This document shows, piece by piece, positions 1-7,217 of a stretch of DNA of 36,338 nt. Both the position numbers and the translations under genes were made by a program. The stretch spans positions 1 through 36,338 of the forward strand of contig NZ_JACAOS010000040.1 of assembly GCF_013386165.1 (NCBI RefSeq), written 5' to 3'. How positions within the stretch are numbered: position 1 is the stretch's first letter; each line of letters starts with the position of its first letter. Origin of the DNA: Pseudomonas gingeri. GTDB lineage: Bacteria > Pseudomonadota > Gammaproteobacteria > Pseudomonadales > Pseudomonadaceae. Below the pieces are notes generated by a model. That model was not told the DNA's origin. It saw only the letters and a program-made list of their open reading frames with translations, and ran no database searches.

Positions 1-47
1 TTCAGTTTTATGGCAAATGGGTAAAAAAGCCCCGCAAAACCTACCTG

Positions 48-129
48 GTAGGAGCCGGCTTGCTGGCGATGACGGCCTTATAGGCGGCGCAAGTCTCAAA
101 GGCCCCATCGCGAGCAAGCCCGTCCCTAC
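48..129. repeat. REP inverted pair (REPIN-like), degenerate
   Basis: Two REP-like arms face each other at 48-70 and 107-129 around a 36-base spacer. The left arm reads GTAGGAGCCGGCTTGCTGGC and the right arm is a diverged reverse complement of the GTAGGAGCGAGCTTGCTCGC form found twice more in this window. This arrangement is typical of the non-autonomous REPINs that fluorescens-group RAYT transposases mobilise. No RAYT gene is present here. The rest of 1-269 holds only the terminator at 161-188. Confidence 0.75.
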
Positions 130-160
130 AAGAGAGCAGATCAAAAAAGCCCGAAAACGC

Positions 161-188
161 AGAAGGCCGACCCAAGGGTCGGCCTTCT
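161..188. terminator. Strong GC hairpin downstream of the methyltransferase gene
   Basis: The segment forms a perfect 13-bp inverted repeat with a two-base centre, so a realistic loop takes four to six bases. It lies about 80 bases past the stop codon of the minus-strand methyltransferase gene. On the minus strand the T-rich stretch comes some bases later rather than immediately, and on the plus strand it is followed by TCTATATAG. It may act in both directions. Confidence 0.65.
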
Positions 189-269
189 TCTATATAGAAG
201 CGGGAATCAGAACCTATCCCCACTTCAGTCTGCCCCAGGCAAATACCTTCCTGTCTGATCCACCGACGA

Positions 270-1814
270 TCAAACGATTTTCAACGCCGTGAGAACGAGC
301 AGCGAGTTCTCTTGAAATGCTTTGGCCTGTGCCAGCAACTCGGCCATATTTTCTTCGGCCGTGCTCAAAGGCTTACCGTCCTTGAGGAGACCTTCACCTT
401 GCTCGCCAATGATGCCCCATGCCAGTTGCGCCCATTCAGCCGGTTGTTTTTTACCTTGCTTGATCGATATCAGGAACAACTGCTGGAAGCGACTGACCGG
501 CACTCCACCTCCGGTCACCGGACTGGCCAGGGTCTGGATCTGGTTATGGAACAACGAACGCTTGCACAGATGCAGGTTCAGGGTACTGCAACGGGCCTGC
601 ACCAGCTTCTCGGCCGCCTCACTCTGACAAGGCGCCGCTACGCCCATACCGACCAATACATTGACAGCCTGCTCCAGGTCGCCATAAGCCATCGAGGGCA
701 CAGCTGCCAACAACTGCCGCAAGGTTTTCGGCACATAGGCCCTGGCCGCCAGCGCTTCGAGTACCGGACCATATACCTCCGCCAACAGCGAAGCCTCACC
801 GGCCGGGCCGCTGACGACACCCGGTACACTTTCTGCTGCCTGAAGCAGGACAAAACGTGTATTGAGCATGCTCTCGCGCTGTTCCGCAGTGGACAACCTG
901 TTGGCACCACGCACGTACAGATCTCGACGGAAACTCTGATTGACGAAGTAATCACGCGCCTGCTCGCGCATGATGGGGTGCTCAATGCCCGCCAGGAACT
1001 CCATACCTTCGGCACTCAGGTTGAGCGGGTCCACCGAATCCAGCGGCGCGGCCGTCGTGGCATAGTCAAGCTTGGCGGAAGATAGAGCATCCACCACGTC
1101 AGTGAAGTACATGCAGTTCCAGTCGCGATTGAAATACTCATGGGCAACGTATTGGCGATTCTGCCCCTTGATGCTCTGCAGTTTCGCGCCGATGTTTGGA
1201 GCCATGTTGGCGTATTGGGGGTTTGCCGCCAGCAGCGCCTCGGAAAATTGCAGCGCGGCCTCTATACGTTCGCCCGGGCGCTGGGAGGCATGGGAGCCAA
1301 AGCGATCGTGCAGGCTGAACAGCTGACGCAGCGGCGCCAATGGAGACCAGCCGGGAAAGCAGTTGTAGCTGATATAGAGCAGACCACCAGGCTTGAGATA
1401 TCGACGGGCGAACTCGACAATCAGTTTTTGGTTATCACCGCTGACCCAGGTCCAGATGCCATGCAAGCTGATACTGTCAAATTGCGGTAAATCATCACGG
1501 GCCAGCAATTGTTCGAAGCTGTCGTCATAGAGTTGGGCCTCGCTGCCGCAGCTGGTTGCCAACGCGTTGGCATGAGCCGCCTGGGCTGGGTGGAAGTCCG
1601 TGCCAACATAGCGCCCCGGGTTGGCCGCAGCATGGATATTGACCGAGACACCTTGGCCAAAACCCAGCTCGCAGTGATAGGCGCTCGCACTCTCCAGACT
1701 TGCAAAGCCACGCAACAACAAGCAGTAGCGCTGGAACACCGGATTGATTTCCCGGCTATACCCGTAGGTGTAGCCTTCGTCCGTGAAATAGCCTTCACTC
1801 CAAGCTTCGCTCAT
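270..1814 (-). CDS. Class I SAM-dependent methyltransferase with methyltransferase regulatory domain
   Basis: Protein of 514 residues. Motif I of the Rossmann-type SAM-binding fold is seen as ELGFGQG at about residues 49-55, followed by an acidic residue in GTDF (D73) that would bind the SAM ribose. The middle part, around residues 230-300 with QYVAHEYFNRDWNCMYF, resembles the methyltransferase regulatory domain (MethyTransf_Reg family), and the C-terminal third is a helical region of unknown role. The reading frame is open to 1964, but the start at 1814 is chosen because GGAAGG lies nine bases upstream; an ATG at 1823 directly abuts that ribosome-binding site. The substrate cannot be read from the sequence. 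It is a single gene, with tRNA-Arg(CCT) upstream on the same strand and a hairpin terminator downstream. Confidence 0.8.
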   Translation of the reverse strand: MSEAWSEGYFTDEGYTYGYSREINPVFQRYCLLLRGFASLESASAYHCELGFGQGVSVNIHAAANPGRYVGTDFHPAQAAHANALATSCGSEAQLYDDSFEQLLARDDLPQFDSISLHGIWTWVSGDNQKLIVEFARRYLKPGGLLYISYNCFPGWSPLAPLRQLFSLHDRFGSHASQRPGERIEAALQFSEALLAANPQYANMAPNIGAKLQSIKGQNRQYVAHEYFNRDWNCMYFTDVVDALSSAKLDYATTAAPLDSVDPLNLSAEGMEFLAGIEHPIMREQARDYFVNQSFRRDLYVRGANRLSTAEQRESMLNTRFVLLQAAESVPGVVSGPAGEASLLAEVYGPVLEALAARAYVPKTLRQLLAAVPSMAYGDLEQAVNVLVGMGVAAPCQSEAAEKLVQARCSTLNLHLCKRSLFHNQIQTLASPVTGGGVPVSRFQQLFLISIKQGKKQPAEWAQLAWGIIGEQGEGLLKDGKPLSTAEENMAELLAQAKAFQENSLLVLTALKIV

Positions 1815-1934
1815 GGCTGACATCCTTCCATCTATTGTCGAGAGTAAAAAGACTCCCCTTATAAGGGCTCGCCATGACGCACCACAAGTGGAAAATATCC
1901 CACGCGGTGTAATGACAGGGTGCTTGAAATTAGA

Positions 1935-2011
1935 TGGTGTCCCAGGGCAGGTTCGAACTGCCAACCTTCCCCTTAGGAGGGGGATGCTCTATCCAATTGA
2001 GCTACTGAGAC
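1935..2011 (-). tRNA. tRNA-Arg (anticodon CCT)
   Basis: On the minus strand the sequence folds into a 77-nt cloverleaf with acceptor pairing GTCTCAG/CTGGGAC, a T-loop TTCGAAC, anticodon loop CTCCTAA (anticodon CCT) and an encoded CCA end. It reads the rare AGG codon. It is separated from the tRNA-Arg(ACG) genes further right. Confidence 0.95.
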
Positions 2012-2053
2012 AACGGTCGGCCACCAGGACAGGCGGCGCGAAGGACGGCGTGC

Positions 2054-2082
2054 ATGTTAACGGGCATGCCGTCGTTTGTCAT
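2054..2082 (-). promoter_or_regulatory. Candidate sigma70 promoter for tRNA-Arg(CCT)
   Basis: On the minus strand, ATGACA (5/6 to the -35 consensus) is followed after 17 bases by TAACAT (4/6 to the -10). It would give a leader of roughly 35 bases before the mature tRNA. The same stretch carries an imperfect inverted repeat (GACGGCRTGC arms near 2046 and 2072) that could form a hairpin over the promoter. Confidence 0.4.
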
Positions 2083-2366
2083 GTCGTCCATGGGCTTTAT
2101 TAACAGTAGGCGAGCGCCCCCAAACGTGGCCTGACCCCGTTGAGCCACCGCCGCCGCCTACCGCAAAGGCTGTCAGACACTTCATCGGGCATTTTGCATT
2201 ATTACAAAACGCCATCATTGCAAAGTGCAACGCCCTCACAACCAAAACAAAATACAAGCCATTGTTTTAAAAGTGTTTTTTCTGGTAAAAAGCTTGGCAT
2301 GCAGCCTGCTCTGATTCTCTCCACGGAAAAACGTCTGATTCAGTATCAGCCATGGAGAGCCTTGCG
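2083..2366. other. Intergenic region before the small-protein pair
   Basis: No convincing gene is present. The stretch from about 2190 to 2300 is clearly more AT-rich than its surroundings and should hold the promoter of the rightward gene starting at 2367, but I could not pick one hexamer pair with confidence. Confidence 0.4.
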
Positions 2367-2606
2367 ATGAATACCCCCATTCTTCTGACATTGAATGCAC
2401 TGGCATTGATCGCACTGGCCGCCTTCCATTTTCAACCGGAGCCACAATCCCTGCCCTACGCCCACGCCGGCCTGCAGCAGCCCGCACAACGGGCCGTCAT
2501 GACTCGCCACCCCGCCAGCAGCAGCAGCAGCAGCAGCAGCGTCCCGGATGATAACCGCCAGACAACCGCCGCGTTCACGGACACACCGGACCGACTGACG
2601 TTCTGA
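2367..2606 (+). CDS. Small hypothetical protein with N-terminal membrane/signal segment and poly-serine run
   Basis: Protein of 79 residues, not assigned to a family. The N-terminus (MNTPILLTLNALALIALAAF) is a hydrophobic signal or anchor segment, and the rest is polar, proline-rich and probably disordered. Residues 51-58 are eight serines, all encoded by AGC, forming an (AGC)8 microsatellite at 2517-2540. The start at 2367 is preferred over the in-frame ATG at 2352 because GGAGAG lies seven bases before it. The next small gene starts 23 bases downstream on the same strand, so the two are probably co-transcribed. Confidence 0.6.
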   Translation: MNTPILLTLNALALIALAAFHFQPEPQSLPYAHAGLQQPAQRAVMTRHPASSSSSSSSVPDDNRQTTAAFTDTPDRLTF

Positions 2607-2629
2607 GCCCACTCCACCAAGGAATTCCC

Positions 2630-2821
2630 ATGTCCCGATACGCCATCACCTTCCTGATCCTGACCTTGCTCGCCAGCATTGCCCTGTGGATGGCCCCAGC
2701 CGACGCCTTCACCTTACCGCTGGTCGTCGCAACCGGCCTGTTTGGCGGTTTTTTTGTCCTGGCATTGTTCGCTGGTCGGAAAATCCGCTTCGACCCGATC
2801 TTGCGCACCTCCGAAGACTAG
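2630..2821 (+). CDS. Small two-helix membrane protein, hypothetical
   Basis: Protein of 63 residues with two predicted transmembrane helices (about residues 4-22 and 27-48) separated by a short loop, ending in a charged tail (GRKIRFDPILRTSED). An AAGGA ribosome-binding site precedes the ATG. I do not recognise the family. Compact size, clean start and proximity to the gene at 2367 support a real gene of the inner membrane, but function is unknown. Confidence 0.6.
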   Translation: MSRYAITFLILTLLASIALWMAPADAFTLPLVVATGLFGGFFVLALFAGRKIRFDPILRTSED

Positions 2822-2953
2822 AAAACCAGCAAATAGCCACTACGCTTTAACATTAGAAGCAAAAGGCCAGGCCAGCAGGTAAAATCCGCGCCGTGCCAAC
2901 CAGACGCTTCTTGACAGGCCCAGGATGGCCGATCAGCAAGGTGCCACCGGATG

Positions 2954-2981
2954 AAACTTTCAGACCAGTGCGCATTTCTGA
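2954..2981 (+). promoter_or_regulatory. Predicted AlgU (sigma22/RpoE-type) promoter of amrZ
   Basis: AAACTT (5/6 to GAACTT) is followed by exactly 17 bases and then TCTGA, matching the AlgU consensus GAACTT-N16/17-TCTGA. It lies about 190 bases before the amrZ start codon. In P. aeruginosa amrZ (algZ) transcription is known to depend on AlgU/AlgT with a long leader, which agrees with this placement. The remainder of 2822-3174 shows no gene that I would support. Confidence 0.65.
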
Positions 2982-3174
2982 TAATTGGTGCTGGCATATT
3001 GCCCCTGTCCAGTTCAATATTTGTCACAGAATTGACGCCAAGGATCTGGCAAATTTGAGGCATGATGCGGGCCTCATTTCAATTCGGGTTGAACATTTGG
3101 CCAAGCATGCTGTCCTACTGACATCCTGCGGCCAATTCCGAGAACCGCTCCCCTGAACTAACCGGTTTAAAACT

Positions 3175-3498
3175 ATGCGCCCATTGAAACAGGCAATTTA
3201 TTCCAGCCGTACGGCTGACAAGTTCGTCGTGCGTCTGCCCGATGGAATGCGTGAACGCATCGCCGAGGTGGCTCGTAACCATCACCGCAGCATGAATTCC
3301 GAGATCATTGCACGCCTGGAGCAGAGCCTTATTCAGGAAGGTGCACTGGGCGACGAGTTGAGCATGCGGCTGGACAGCCCTGAACTCTCTCTGCATGAGC
3401 GTGAGTTGCTCCAGCGTTTCCGCCAGCTCTCCCATCGCCAGCAGAATGCACTCGTGTCGCTGATCGCCCATGACGCCGAAATGGCGGACGCCAGCTGA
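3175..3498 (+). CDS. amrZ: Ribbon-helix-helix regulator AmrZ
   Basis: Protein of 107 residues of the Arc/MetJ ribbon-helix-helix family. The beta-strand segment KFVVRLPDGMRERI and the helix around NSEIIARLEQ are near-identical to P. aeruginosa AmrZ (AlgZ). The C-terminal part (ELSLHERELLQRFRQLSHRQ) matches the oligomerisation domain. The N-terminal arm is about two residues shorter than I recall for P. aeruginosa. AmrZ controls alginate, motility, c-di-GMP and biofilm genes in pseudomonads. It is a single gene preceded by an AlgU-type promoter and followed by an intrinsic terminator. Confidence 0.95.
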   Translation: MRPLKQAIYSSRTADKFVVRLPDGMRERIAEVARNHHRSMNSEIIARLEQSLIQEGALGDELSMRLDSPELSLHERELLQRFRQLSHRQQNALVSLIAHDAEMADAS

Positions 3499-3515
3499 TT
3501 CATCCCTGAAAGCTC

Positions 3516-3542
3516 AAGCCAGCGATGCGCTGGCTTTTTTTT
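3516..3542 (+). terminator. Intrinsic terminator of amrZ
   Basis: A nine-base stem (AAGCCAGCG / CGCTGGCTT) with a three-base loop runs directly into a run of eight T residues, 18 bases after the amrZ stop codon. Confidence 0.9.
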
Positions 3543-3566
3543 GCCCGGGATTTGGCCGGAAAGCGC

Positions 3567-5009
3567 TTAGAGCAGGAAGACGGTCGCCAACCCGAGGAAG
3601 ATGAAAAAGCCGCCGCTGTCGGTCATGGCGGTAATCATCACACTGGCACCCATGGCCGGGTCACGCCCAAGGCGCGCCAACGTCATGGGGATCAACACGC
3701 CCATCAAGGCCGCCAGCAGGAGGTTGAGGGTCATGGCCGCGGTCATCACCACGCCCAGTGACCAACTGCCGTAAAGCAGATAGGCGACCACGCCGATCAC
3801 CCCACCCCACACCAGGCCATTGATCAAGCCCACCGCCAACTCCTTGCGCATCAGCCGCGAGGTATTGCCGGTGCTGACCTGGTCGAGCGCCATGGCGCGC
3901 ACGATCATGGTGATGGTCTGGTTACCCGAGTTACCGCCGATGCCCGCAACGATCGGCATCAGCGCAGCCAGGGCCACCAGCTTCTCGATGGAACCCTCGA
4001 ACAGGCCGATCACCCGCGAAGCGATAAAGGCCGTGATCAAGTTGATCGCCAGCCACGCCCAACGGTTGCGCAGGGATTTCCAGACCGAAGCAAAGATATC
4101 CTCTTCTTCCCGCAGCCCCGCCATATTGAGGACTTCGCTTTCGCTTTCCTCACGAATCAGGTCAACCATTTCATCGATGGTCAAACGGCCGATCAGCTTG
4201 CCGTTCTTGTCCACCACCGGGGCGGAAATCAGGTCATAACGCTCGAAAGCCTGGGCGGCGTCGTAGGCGTCCTCATCCGGGTGAAAGGTCACCGGGTCGC
4301 CGGCCATGACATCGGCCACCTGCTTCTCGGGATCGTTGACCAGCAGACGCTTGATCGGCAGCACGCCCTTGAGCACGCCGTCATAATCGACCACGAAGAG
4401 TTTGTCGGTATGGCCCGGCAGCTCCTTGAGCCGACGCAGGTAGCGTAATACCACTTCCAGACTGACGTCTTCGCGGATGGTGACCATCTCGAAGTCCATC
4501 AGCGCGCCGACCTGCTCCTCGTCATAGGACAACGCGGAGCGAACGCGCTCACGCTGTTGGCCGTCGAGGGCCTCCATCAGCTCATGGACGACGTCTCGCG
4601 GCAGCTCGGGAGCCAGGTCAGCAAGTTCATCGGCGTCCATTTCCTTGGCGGCAGCCAGAAGCTCCTGGTCGTCCATGTCGGCGATCAGGGTTTCACGTAC
4701 GGAGTCGGAGACTTCGAGCAGGATATCGCCGTCACGCTCGGCCTTGACCAACTGCCAGACGGTCAGGCGATCGTTCAGGGGCAAGGCTTCGAGAATATAG
4801 GCGACGTCGGCCGAGTGCAGGTCATCGAGCTTGCGCTGCAACTCGACGAGGTTCTGCCGGTGCACCAGGTTTTCCACCCGGTCGTGATGAGGACCTTCCT
4901 GGCGATGCGTCAGGTCCTCGACCACCCGCTGACGCTGCAACAGGTCGATAACCTGGGCGAGACGGTCCTGCAGGCTGTCCTGGCTTTTCTTTACTTCAAC
5001 TTCGGTCAT
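3567..5009 (-). CDS. mgtE: Magnesium transporter MgtE
   Basis: Protein of 480 residues with the three-part MgtE layout. The N-terminal superhelical MgtE_N domain (about 20-165) has the typical acidic sequence around LAPELPRDVVHELMEAL. Two CBS domains (about 170-295) include FVVDYDGVLKGVLPI and PVVDKNGKLIGRLTIDEM. Five transmembrane helices follow (about 310-478). In the family, Mg2+ binding to the cytosolic domains closes the channel. The start at 5009 has GGAG seven bases upstream; the longer open frame to 5039 lacks this. It is a single gene, with a short terminator-like hairpin in its leader at 5121-5138. Confidence 0.93.
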   Translation of the reverse strand: MTEVEVKKSQDSLQDRLAQVIDLLQRQRVVEDLTHRQEGPHHDRVENLVHRQNLVELQRKLDDLHSADVAYILEALPLNDRLTVWQLVKAERDGDILLEVSDSVRETLIADMDDQELLAAAKEMDADELADLAPELPRDVVHELMEALDGQQRERVRSALSYDEEQVGALMDFEMVTIREDVSLEVVLRYLRRLKELPGHTDKLFVVDYDGVLKGVLPIKRLLVNDPEKQVADVMAGDPVTFHPDEDAYDAAQAFERYDLISAPVVDKNGKLIGRLTIDEMVDLIREESESEVLNMAGLREEEDIFASVWKSLRNRWAWLAINLITAFIASRVIGLFEGSIEKLVALAALMPIVAGIGGNSGNQTITMIVRAMALDQVSTGNTSRLMRKELAVGLINGLVWGGVIGVVAYLLYGSWSLGVVMTAAMTLNLLLAALMGVLIPMTLARLGRDPAMGASVMITAMTDSGGFFIFLGLATVFLL

Positions 5010-5329
5010 AGGCGAGCTCCACTCCCAGCAGCGGGGCACGCCGGAAGGATCAATCAGTCAATTCGTGATTGGCACAGCGAAAATTTAAGTAACTACTGGG
5101 TAAGTCCATGGAAATATTCCAAAAACCCCGGCGGGGCTGACGGGCGTAATCATACACTGTCCCCACTCCCTCAAGACCAAAAATCTTGGCAAGAACAAGC
5201 GCTTGCAACACCTGGCCGAGCGCTTTGCAACGGCCTTTCCCCTACGACGACTCATCCTGAAAAGAAAACACAGCACCCAACCAGAAGCGCCTGACTAGGC
5301 TGAGTGGATGATCGTCAAGGAGGACGCCC
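5010..5329. other. Intergenic region between mgtE and a divergent small gene
   Basis: It holds the mgtE leader and promoter (minus strand) and the upstream region of the gene at 5330 (plus strand). Around 5080-5100 it is AT-rich. A 63-codon minus-strand open frame at 5085-5276 has no family resemblance and is not accepted as a gene. The only distinct structure I see is the hairpin at 5121-5138. Confidence 0.5.
5121..5138 (-). terminator. Short terminator-like hairpin in the mgtE leader
   Basis: On the minus strand AGCCCC-GCC-GGGGTT is followed by three more T residues, giving a compact GC stem with a U-tract about 112 bases before the mgtE start codon. It could be the end of an upstream transcript or an attenuator of mgtE. 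The stem is short, so this is tentative. Confidence 0.4.
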
Positions 5330-5797
5330 ATGCCGCCCAGAACCGCTCTCTCGCTGCTGCTCGCACTCTGCCTGCCCTTCCCAGCGGGTGCCGCCATCGT
5401 CCATCGCTGCGAAAGCGACAGCGGCCATATCACCTTCACCACCCTGGGCTGCGCGCCTAATGAAACGCTACAGCCTCAGCGTGCGCACAATCCCGCACCC
5501 GGAAGCAGGCCCGTACCCGCCAGCAGCCCGAAACCAGCAACCACAGCGGCGAGGGAACTGATCGTCGTCGGCGAACACGATGACGGCTGCGCCAATCTGC
5601 TGAGCCCACAGGAGAAACGTCGGGCCATCATTCACCAGCAGGTTCGCCCCGGCATGAATCGCCTGGAAGTGGAAAGCGCCCTGGGCAGGCCGGATCGGAT
5701 CAGCACGACCAATAACGCGATGCGCTATCACTACACGCTGAAAAAGGGTCGCAGCAGCCTGGTGGTGCTGGATGAGAAAGGATGCGTCAAACGTTAG
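5330..5797 (+). CDS. Exported protein with DUF4124-like N-terminus and SmpA/BamE-like C-terminal segment
   Basis: Protein of 155 residues with a clear signal peptide (hydrophobic core LSLLLALCLPF, likely cleaved after GAA). The mature N-terminus (IVHRCESDSGHITFTTLGC) resembles DUF4124-type periplasmic proteins with paired cysteines. The C-terminal part contains GMNRLEVESALGRPDRI followed by beta-strand-like sequence, the pattern of SmpA/OmlA (BamE-like) modules. An AAGGAGG ribosome-binding site precedes the ATG. Exact function is unknown; a periplasmic or envelope location is inferred. The hairpin at 5828-5853 would terminate the transcript. Confidence 0.75.
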   Translation: MPPRTALSLLLALCLPFPAGAAIVHRCESDSGHITFTTLGCAPNETLQPQRAHNPAPGSRPVPASSPKPATTAARELIVVGEHDDGCANLLSPQEKRRAIIHQQVRPGMNRLEVESALGRPDRISTTNNAMRYHYTLKKGRSSLVVLDEKGCVKR

Positions 5798-5827
5798 TCC
5801 GTATCACAGACTCAAACGCCAGACAGC

Positions 5828-5853
5828 AAAAAGCCCGCAACCAGTGCGGGCTT
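5828..5853. terminator. Bidirectional intrinsic terminator between the exported protein and the tRNA genes
   Basis: The stem AAGCCCGCA / TGCGGGCTT with a five-base loop is flanked by AAAA on the left, which is a U-tract for leftward tRNA transcription, and by TTCTT on the right. It serves the convergent plus-strand gene and the minus-strand tRNA-Arg pair. Confidence 0.8.
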
Positions 5854-5862
5854 CTTGGTGTA

Positions 5863-5939
5863 TGGTGCACTCGACAGGATTCGAACCTGTGACCGCTCGG
5901 TTCGTAGCCGAGTACTCTATCCAGCTGAGCTACGAGTGC
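5863..5939 (-). tRNA. tRNA-Arg (anticodon ACG), copy 1
   Basis: A 77-nt cloverleaf with acceptor GCACTCG/CGAGTGC, anticodon loop CTACGAA (anticodon ACG), T-loop TTCGAAT and encoded CCA. It is identical to the copy at 6011-6087 and is the second gene of the pair in the direction of transcription. Confidence 0.96.
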
Positions 5940-6010
5940 ATGTGTGTTTTTAGACCAGATCACAACTGGTTGAAGCCACGTTGTTCGTATCACTACCAAC
6001 AACGCTTAAA

Positions 6011-6087
6011 TGGTGCACTCGACAGGATTCGAACCTGTGACCGCTCGGTTCGTAGCCGAGTACTCTATCCAGCTGAGCTACGAGTGC
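6011..6087 (-). tRNA. tRNA-Arg (anticodon ACG), copy 2
   Basis: Identical in sequence to the copy at 5863-5939, 71 bases away. It lies directly downstream of a strong stable-RNA promoter, and the two copies are probably processed from one transcript. Adenosine 34 of anticodon ACG is normally deaminated to inosine by TadA, so it reads CGU, CGC and CGA. Confidence 0.96.
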
Positions 6088-6101
6088 ATTTGTTGCCGCG
6101 C

Positions 6102-6129
6102 ATTATAGGCCGTGAAATCTTTTTGTAAA
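6102..6129 (-). promoter_or_regulatory. Stable-RNA promoter of the tRNA-Arg(ACG) pair
   Basis: On the minus strand TTTACA (5/6) is followed by 16 bases and a perfect TATAAT. The next bases (GCGCGG) form a GC-rich discriminator, as expected for tRNA promoters under stringent control. The mature tRNA begins 15 bases after the -10 box. Confidence 0.85.
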
Positions 6130-6195
6130 GCGCTTTTTTCTAGTAATTTCAACAACTTACCGAAGAAGCCAGATTCACACGTACTAGATAAATAA

Positions 6196-6286
6196 TGGCG
6201 GAGAAGGGGGGATTCGAACCCCCGACACCCTTTTGAGGTGTACTCCCTTAGCAGGGGAGCGCCTTCGGCCACTCGGCCACCTCTCC
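6196..6286 (-). tRNA. tRNA-Ser (anticodon GCT)
   Basis: A 91-nt class II tRNA with acceptor GGAGAGG/CTTCTCC, anticodon loop CTGCTAA (anticodon GCT), a long variable arm, T-loop TTCGAAT and encoded CCA. It reads AGC and AGU serine codons and lies between csrA and the tRNA-Arg pair. Confidence 0.96.
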
Positions 6287-6300
6287 GCAACACGGGGCGT

Positions 6301-6328
6301 ATAATAACCAACCTTTCCCCGTTTGCAA
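6301..6328 (-). promoter_or_regulatory. Promoter of tRNA-Ser(GCT)
   Basis: On the minus strand TTGCAA (4/6) is followed by 16 bases and TATTAT (5/6), and then by a GC-rich discriminator ACGCCCCG. The tRNA starts 14 bases after the -10 box. It lies just past the csrA stop codon, so the tRNA has its own promoter. Confidence 0.65.
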
Positions 6329-6347
6329 AGCAAAAAATCAAATAAAA

Positions 6348-6536
6348 TTAATGGCTTGGTTCTTCGTCCTTCTCTTTCTTGATCCGCAGGTAGATTTCCT
6401 CACGGTGTACGGCCACTTCCTTGGGTGCATTGACCCCAATTCGTACTTGATTTCCTTTGACGCCAAGCACGGTCACAGTGATTTCACCGTCACCGATGAT
6501 CAGGCTCTCTGCGCACCGACGAGTCAGAATCAGCAT
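6348..6536 (-). CDS. csrA: Carbon storage regulator CsrA / RsmA
   Basis: Protein of 62 residues with the invariant CsrA N-terminus MLILTRR and the core GVKGNQVRIGVNAPKEVAVHREEIY. The conserved VHREE segment carries the RNA-contacting arginine (R45). It binds GGA motifs in mRNA leaders and is titrated by the Rsm small RNAs in the Gac/Rsm cascade. The position next to lysC and alaS, and the C-terminal KEKDEEPSH, identify it as the RsmA-type paralogue of pseudomonads. AGGAG and AAGGT precede the ATG. It is separated from lysC by a terminator, so it has its own promoter. Confidence 0.95.
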   Translation of the reverse strand: MLILTRRCAESLIIGDGEITVTVLGVKGNQVRIGVNAPKEVAVHREEIYLRIKKEKDEEPSH

Positions 6537-6679
6537 ACCTTTCTCCTACACGCACTTCAGTTCAGGGACAACAGTCTGCAAAAAGGGCTTCGGCTTACAG
6601 GCTATATAGCCATCGCCCTACACCCCCAAGTATTGACCAGCGCAGGCAAAAGAACAGCTCCCACCCACGCCCATCAAGA

Positions 6680-6711
6680 AAAACAAAGGGCGCGGTTCAA
6701 CCGCGCCCTTG
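6680..6711 (-). terminator. Intrinsic terminator of lysC
   Basis: A perfect 12-base inverted repeat AAGGGCGCGGTT / AACCGCGCCCTT is followed on the minus strand by TGTTTTT, about 12 bases after the lysC stop codon. It separates lysC from csrA. Confidence 0.9.
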
Positions 6712-6722
6712 GGGACTACGCG

Positions 6723-7217
6723 TTACTCGCCCTGTCGGGCCGGTGCATCGAGCTCGAAGGCCGTGTGCAGCGCCCGTACCGCCAGCTCCAGGTACTTCTC
6801 TTCAATCACCACGGAGACCTTGATCTCCGAAGTCGAGATCATCTGGATATTGATGCTTTCCTTGGCCAGCGCTTCGAACATGCGGCTGGCCACACCCGCG
6901 TGGGAGCGCATGCCGACACCGACGATCGACACCTTGGCGATCTTGGTGTCGCCGACCACTTCACGGGCACCAATCTCACGCGCGGTGTTTTCCAGGACGG
7001 TTTGCGCGCCCTGGTAGTCATTGCGGTGCACGGTGAAGGTGAAGTCGGTGGTGTTATCGTGCGCAACGTTCTGCACGATCATGTCGACTTCGATGTTCGC
7101 GGCACTGATCGGGCCGAGAATCTTGAAGGCCACGCCGGGGGTGTCTGGCACGCCACGGATGGTCAGCTTGGCTTCATCGCGGTTGAAGGCGATGCCGGAA
7201 ATGATCGGCTGTTCCAT
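6723..7217 (-). other. Possible internal translation start giving the LysC regulatory (beta) subunit
   Basis: Methionine 250 of LysC (MEQPIISG) is preceded by GAAGAGGAATCC, which puts an AGAGGA ribosome-binding site four bases before the ATG. The product would be 164 residues comprising only the tandem ACT domains. Alpha2-beta2 aspartokinases with an in-frame internal start near residue 250 are known from Corynebacterium and Bacillus. That it operates here is inference. Confidence 0.4.

Noticed and set aside
2893..3156. 87-codon open frame upstream of amrZ
   Set aside because: It overlaps the AlgU-type promoter, lacks a ribosome-binding site and has no domain.
5085..5276. 63-codon minus-strand frame upstream of mgtE
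   Set aside because: Arg/Cys-rich nonsense-like product with no homology, in the mgtE leader region.
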